Shown here in pieces: positions 44,508 to 47,868 of a stretch of 47,868 bases of DNA (position 1 is its first letter; each line of letters opens with the position of its first letter). A program made the position numbers and the translations under genes. The notes beneath the pieces are model-generated. The model was not told the DNA's origin. It made no database searches and saw only the letters and a program-made list of their open reading frames with translations. The stretch is from Clostridia bacterium. GTDB taxonomy: Bacteria; Bacillota; Clostridia; Peptostreptococcales; Anaerovoracaceae. The stretch spans positions 1 to 47,868 of the forward strand of contig JAILLO010000103.1 in the NCBI GenBank assembly GCA_024693105.1, written 5' to 3'.

Positions 44508-44642
44508 AATTTCAAGCAGATGGCCCCGGGCACAGACACGGCACCGGACGAGCGCGACTACGCAGATGCGGCAGATTCCGGGTGCCGGCCCGGGCGCAGG
44601 CGAGTCCGGGGCAAAAAACTTTGCAAAAAAGGCTTGAAATTT
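44507..44642. repeat. Nested 136-nt imperfect palindrome
   Basis: Three concentric inverted repeats: AAATTTCAAGC (44507-44517) with GCTTGAAATTT (44632-44642), GCCCCGG (44523-44529) with CCGGGGC (44606-44612), and CGGCACC (44539-44545) with GGTGCCG (44581-44587). The interior is very GC-rich. It is directly adjacent to hairpin 3. Could be a noncoding RNA, a MITE-like remnant or a recombination site. Confidence 0.55.
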
Positions 44643-44661
44643 CAACGTGCACGCGGTTTTG

Positions 44662-44688
44662 TTAGCACTCTTTCGTGGTGAGTGCCAA
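44662..44688. promoter_or_regulatory. CIRCE element (HrcA operator)
   Basis: TTAGCACTC (44662-44670), nine bases, GAGTGCCAA (44680-44688): the classic CIRCE TTAGCACTC-N9-GAGTGCTAA with a single mismatch. It lies just upstream of the clpB promoter. Confidence 0.93.
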
Positions 44689-44695
44689 AAAAGTG

Positions 44696-44724
44696 TTTAC
44701 TTTTTGGAACGGCAGGTATACAAT
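44696..44724 (+). promoter_or_regulatory. clpB promoter
   Basis: TTTACT (44696-44701), 17 bp, TACAAT (44719-44724), directly downstream of CIRCE. Confidence 0.7.
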
Positions 44725-44803
44725 CAGAATATAAGCAGCGGGCAGGGGAGAACCCGCGTTGAAAATCAGAAATAAACTCGTCAAATGAGAGGAGGCGACT
44801 GAT

Positions 44804-47395
44804 ATGAATATAGAAAAATTTACACAAAATGCACAGGCCGCTTTGATGGATTGCCAGAATCTTGCACTACAGCTCGGACATCAGCAGATTGAAGGCGAGC
44901 ATCTTCATCTGGCTCTGATGCAGCAAAGCGACGGCCTTATTCCGAAACTGCTGGGAATTATGGAAGTCAATACGGCGGGCGTTATTGCCGAACTGAACAC
45001 GGCTCTTGAAAAGCTGCCGAAGGTTGCGGGAGGCGGTGACAGCCTTTATACCTCCGGAAGAGTCTCGAGGCTTCTTATGGAGGCTGAAAAGCAGGCAGAG
45101 AATTTCAAAGACGATTATGTAAGCGTTGAACATATTTATCTGGCGCTTCTTGCGGAGAAAGGCACGGCTTCTGCCGATATTTTCAAACGTAACGGAATTA
45201 CGGCGGACAAATTTCTGCAGGCACTCAGCAAGGTTCGGGGAAACCAGAGAGTAACAAGCCAGAATCCTGAGGATAATTACGACGCTTTGAATAAGTATGG
45301 GCGCGACCTTGTTGAAATGGCAAGAGAAGGCAAGCTTGACCCGGTTATCGGAAGAGATGCCGAAATACGGCATACCATTCAGATCCTTTCAAGGAGGACA
45401 AAGAACAATCCTGTGCTTATAGGTGAACCGGGCGTCGGTAAAACAGCCGTTGCGGAAGGACTGGCGCAGCGTATACTCAACGGGGACGTTCCAGAAGGAC
45501 TGAGGGACAAAACTATTTTTGCGCTTGATATGGGTGCGCTGATTGCGGGCGCCAAATTTAGAGGCGAATTTGAAGAAAGACTGAAGGCTGTTCTGAATGA
45601 AATCGAAAAGTCGGAAGGGCGAATAATTCTTTTTATAGATGAGATTCACAATATTGTCGGAGCGGGAAGAACGGAAGGCTCCATGGATGCCGGAAATCTT
45701 CTGAAGCCTAAACTTGCAAGGGGTGAGCTTCACTGCATCGGTGCAACAACTCTTGACGAATACAGAAAATATATCGAAAAAGATGCAGCGCTTGAGAGAA
45801 GATTTCAGAAGGTCCTGATCGATCAGCCTACGGTTGAGGATACAATTTCCATTCTCAGAGGCCTCAAGGAACGCTTTGAAATTCATCACGGCGTGAGAAT
45901 TACCGATGCCGCGCTGATTGCCTGCGCAACGTTGTCAGACAGATATATAAGTGACCGTTTTCTGCCTGACAAGGCGATAGACCTGATGGACGAAGCGGCC
46001 TCAAAGATACGTACCGAAATTGACAGCCTGCCGGCCGAGCTCGATGAGATTTCAAGGAAAATCATGCAGCTTGAAATTGAAAAGCAGGCACTTGGCAAAG
46101 AAAGTGACCACGCATCAAAAGCAAGGCTTTCAAATATAGAGAAAGAGCTTGCCGAGCTCAAGAGCGAGAATGCCGCCATGAGAGCACAGTGGGAAAGCGA
46201 AAAGAAGCTAATTACAGAGGCAAAAGCAACAAAGCAGGAGATAGAAAATGTAAGGCATCAGATTGAGGAAGCGGAGCGCCGCTACGACCTTGAAAAACTT
46301 GCACAGCTTAAGTACGGAACACTTCCGGCGCTTGAAAAACGGCTTGAAGACGAAAAACACAGGGCAAATTCCGGAGAGGAAAACCGCCTTTTGAAGGAAG
46401 AGGTTACTGCCGAAGAAATTGCGGAGGTCGTTTCAAAGTGGACCGGTATCCCGGTAAGCCGTCTTGTCGAATCGGAAAGAGAAAAACTGCTCAGACTTCC
46501 TGAGCTTCTTCACAGACGCGTTATAGGCCAGGACGAGGCGGTTGAGGCCGTATCGGAGGCTGTTCTGCGTGCAAGGGCGGGCCTTAAGGCACCGAACAGA
46601 CCTATCGGCTCGTTTATTTTCCTGGGACCTACGGGTGTCGGCAAAACAGAGCTTGCAAAGGCTCTTTCGGAAGCACTTTTCGACTCGGAGAAAAACATGA
46701 TTCGTATTGATATGTCCGAATATATGGAGAAGCATTCGGTATCAAGACTTGTGGGAGCGCCTCCGGGATATGTGGGCTATGATGAAGGCGGTCAGCTTAC
46801 GGAAGCCGTAAGAAGAAAGCCTTACAGCGTAATACTTTTCGATGAGATAGAGAAGGCTCATCCGGATACTTTTAATATCCTGCTCCAGCTTCTTGATGAC
46901 GGACGCCTGACGGACAATCAGGGACGTACTGTTGACTTTAAGAATACGATTGTTATTATGACGTCGAATATCGGAAGCTCATATCTGACGGAAAACATTT
47001 CCGAGGACGGAACGATTTCGCAGGATGTCAAAAACCGTGTTGAGGAAGAAATGAAAAAATACTTCAGACCGGAATTTATCAACAGAGTTGATGACACAGT
47101 TGTATTCTCAACACTTTCGGAAAATCAGATCGGAAGCATTATCGAACTTCTTACAACGGATATCAGAAAACGCCTTGCGGAGAAGGGCATCAGCCTGAAG
47201 ATAACAGACGAAGCGCTCAAACTGATGGCGCGCGAAAGCTACACGCCGCTTTACGGTGCGCGTCCGGTCAAGAGATATCTGCAAAAGTATGCGGAAACAG
47301 AAATTGCGGGGATGATAATCAAAGGACAGGCAGGAGAGGGAGACACGATAATCATCGACGTTTCGGAAGGAAATCTTTCCTACAGTGTGGCATAG
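44804..47395 (+). CDS. clpB: ClpB disaggregase
   Basis: Hexameric AAA+ chaperone that, with DnaK/DnaJ/GrpE, extracts polypeptides from aggregates. The 863-residue length is typical. N-terminal Clp repeats occupy about 1-145. NBD1 has Walker [10 protein letters not shown] at 207-215 and Walker [10 protein letters not shown] long charged coiled-coil middle domain (about 400-530), diagnostic of ClpB over ClpA/ClpC, follows with many Glu/Lys. NBD2 has [10 protein letters not shown] from 608 and [20 protein letters not shown] precedes the ATG. CIRCE upstream indicates HrcA heat-shock control. No CtsR-type AGGTCAAA repeat was noticed. It stands alone. Confidence 0.97.
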   Translation: MNIEKFTQNAQAALMDCQNLALQLGHQQIEGEHLHLALMQQSDGLIPKLLGIMEVNTAGVIAELNTALEKLPKVAGGGDSLYTSGRVSRLLMEAEKQAENFKDDYVSVEHIYLALLAEKGTASADIFKRNGITADKFLQALSKVRGNQRVTSQNPEDNYDALNKYGRDLVEMAREGKLDPVIGRDAEIRHTIQILSRRTKNNPVLIGEPGVGKTAVAEGLAQRILNGDVPEGLRDKTIFALDMGALIAGAKFRGEFEERLKAVLNEIEKSEGRIILFIDEIHNIVGAGRTEGSMDAGNLLKPKLARGELHCIGATTLDEYRKYIEKDAALERRFQKVLIDQPTVEDTISILRGLKERFEIHHGVRITDAALIACATLSDRYISDRFLPDKAIDLMDEAASKIRTEIDSLPAELDEISRKIMQLEIEKQALGKESDHASKARLSNIEKELAELKSENAAMRAQWESEKKLITEAKATKQEIENVRHQIEEAERRYDLEKLAQLKYGTLPALEKRLEDEKHRANSGEENRLLKEEVTAEEIAEVVSKWTGIPVSRLVESEREKLLRLPELLHRRVIGQDEAVEAVSEAVLRARAGLKAPNRPIGSFIFLGPTGVGKTELAKALSEALFDSEKNMIRIDMSEYMEKHSVSRLVGAPPGYVGYDEGGQLTEAVRRKPYSVILFDEIEKAHPDTFNILLQLLDDGRLTDNQGRTVDFKNTIVIMTSNIGSSYLTENISEDGTISQDVKNRVEEEMKKYFRPEFINRVDDTVVFSTLSENQIGSIIELLTTDIRKRLAEKGISLKITDEALKLMARESYTPLYGARPVKRYLQKYAETEIAGMIIKGQAGEGDTIIIDVSEGNLSYSVA

Positions 47396-47442
47396 TTTAA
47401 GCGGCGCATGGAAGGTAAACTCTGATTTGACGACGGCAGTCC

Positions 47443-47478
47443 GCAGCCTGCTTTGCAGGCTGCAAGGCCGCATGCGGC
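47443..47478. repeat. Two GC-rich palindromes downstream of clpB
   Basis: GCAGCCTGC (47443-47451) with GCAGGCTGC (47455-47463), then the self-complementary GCCGCATGCGGC (47467-47478). No T tract. The 47396-47700 gap holds these and two terminators but no gene I can support. Confidence 0.5.
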
Positions 47479-47536
47479 AAAAGCTGCGCTCAAATCCAAA
47501 AGGGCACGCAGAACAAGCAGGACCAAAAACCGGTAA

Positions 47537-47585
47537 AACCCGCTGCAATCGTTGAGAAATCAACGATTGCAGCGGGTTCTTCTTT
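47537..47585. terminator. Terminator after clpB, 19-bp stem
   Basis: AACCCGCTGCAATCGTTGA (47537-47555) with its perfect complement at 47560-47578 around a GAAA tetraloop; CTTCTTTCT follows. Confidence 0.88.
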
Positions 47586-47624
47586 CTGCGTGCTTTTGCG
47601 GCGGAGTGCATGAGGCGCATGCGG

Positions 47625-47678
47625 CCGGGGCCCAATAAAAAGCGGCAAACCCGGGTTGCCGCTTTTTTCGGGCCCCGG
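47625..47678. terminator. Bidirectional terminator for the minus-strand gene
   Basis: GCGGCAA (47642-47648) with TTGCCGC (47656-47662), A run before and T run after, enclosed by a further CCGGGGCCC/GGGCCCCGG inverted repeat (47625-47633, 47670-47678). It should stop transcripts from both directions. Confidence 0.85.
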
Positions 47679-47700
47679 ACTGCCGCACAGATTGTATAAA

Positions 47701-47868
47701 TCAGTATCCCAGTTCTTCGTTAATCAGAAATACCTCAATTCGGTCAGGAATAACCGAAAATCTTGTAGTAACGGTGTTTGCACAGATTGTCTGGCCGCTT
47801 GTCAGACATTCACCGCATCTGCCGGTTGCCGTACACGGAGTTTTCCTGCTGAGTCTTATGGCATTTGC
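47701..47868 (-). CDS. LUD-domain protein, C-terminal 55 residues
   Basis: Only the end is in the window. Translated on the minus strand from 47868 to the stop at 47701 it reads ...RKTPCTATGRCGECLTSGQT, then ICANTVTT, and ends EVFLINEELGY. This fits the C-terminus of LUD-domain (LutB/LutC, DUF162) proteins, which have a KTPC...G.C..C...IC cysteine pattern and finish VLVGE.LGY. Members act in lactate or other organic-acid oxidation, or in less well-known complexes. The upstream portion lies outside the window, so function and operon context are unknown. Confidence 0.7.
   Translation of the reverse strand, partial: ANAIRLSRKTPCTATGRCGECLTSGQTICANTVTTRFSVIPDRIEVFLINEELGY

Noticed and set aside
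44268-44645. Minus-strand frame of 125 codons spanning the hairpin array
   Set aside because: The repeat period is near a multiple of three, which keeps the frame open, but there is no ribosome binding site and the product is low-complexity; the hairpins explain the sequence better.
1-47868. CRISPR arrays, tRNA genes, insertion sequences or prophage
   Set aside because: No regularly spaced identical repeats with unique spacers, tRNA-like cloverleaf sequences, transposase, integrase or phage structural genes were recognised.

Overview
The window looks like a chromosomal segment of a motile, anaerobic, low-to-mid GC Clostridia-type Firmicute. The signs are strong AGGAGG-type ribosome binding sites, a Firmicutes-like RNase P RNA, SLH-anchored surface protein, BMP-type nucleoside ABC transporter, YdbC/PC4-like ssDNA-binding protein, class II aldolase, HrcA/CIRCE control, and several large PAS/GAF/GGDEF/EAL sensors. 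I would not name a genus from sequence reading alone. No phage, insertion sequence, integrase, tRNA or CRISPR array is visible; almost every gene is on the plus strand.

Layout. 1-2731: end of a shikimate/chorismate operon (aroC, fused aroE-aroK, aroQ), genes overlapping by ATGA. 2758-4356: a 30-codon reading frame with one Trp codon and a strong ribosome binding site, then a stand-alone TrpB2-type tryptophan synthase beta chain and a terminator. 4437-8680: a promoter, a structured untranslated leader and a 1297-residue SLH-anchored beta-helix surface protein. 8742-9747: class II fructose-bisphosphate aldolase. 9840-14787: a PAS-GGDEF-GAF diguanylate cyclase and a hybrid histidine kinase. 14904-15243: RNase P RNA. 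15365-16855: MATE exporter. 16897-20686: two flagellins and a secreted cadherin-like/stalk-domain protein. 20750-23542: membrane diguanylate cyclase, asparaginase, small membrane protein. 23579-29278: xanthine phosphoribosyltransferase followed, across PurBox-like sites, by a complete BMP/ATPase/permease/permease nucleoside uptake system. 29298-30611 (minus): DJ-1/PfpI protein and a membrane protein. 30679-34004: PHP phosphoesterase, PC4-like protein, TGS-domain nucleoside kinase. 34068-39507: lipoprotein esterase with MFS exporter, then PstS-like and DUF3298-like lipoproteins. 39721-44288: site-2-type metalloprotease and a 1248-residue GGDEF/EAL protein. 44290-44645: unexplained structured noncoding DNA. 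44662-47395: CIRCE-controlled clpB. 47701-47868 (minus): C-terminus of a LUD-domain protein.

How the parts work together. Three cyclic-di-GMP proteins and a hybrid kinase surround the flagellins and the surface adhesin, so the centre of the window reads as a motility/attachment neighbourhood: one cyclase keeps an RxxD feedback site, one is a membrane cyclase, and the third has two degenerate GGDEF domains plus an intact EAL phosphodiesterase. A second theme is purine economy: xpt, the nucleoside-type ABC transporter and the PurBox-like repeats between them fit one purine-salvage regulon.

The most interesting unexplained items are (i) three hairpins of 37-38 nt at an 83-84 bp period, with base-pair-preserving substitutions, followed by a nested 136-nt palindrome, all between the EAL gene and clpB; (ii) the single-Trp leader-like frame before TrpB2; (iii) the folded leader of the SLH protein with a possible competing terminator; (iv) the PurBox-like cluster; and (v) the two-GGDEF, transmembrane-hairpin, EAL architecture. 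All were read by eye; no alignment, folding or database search was run.
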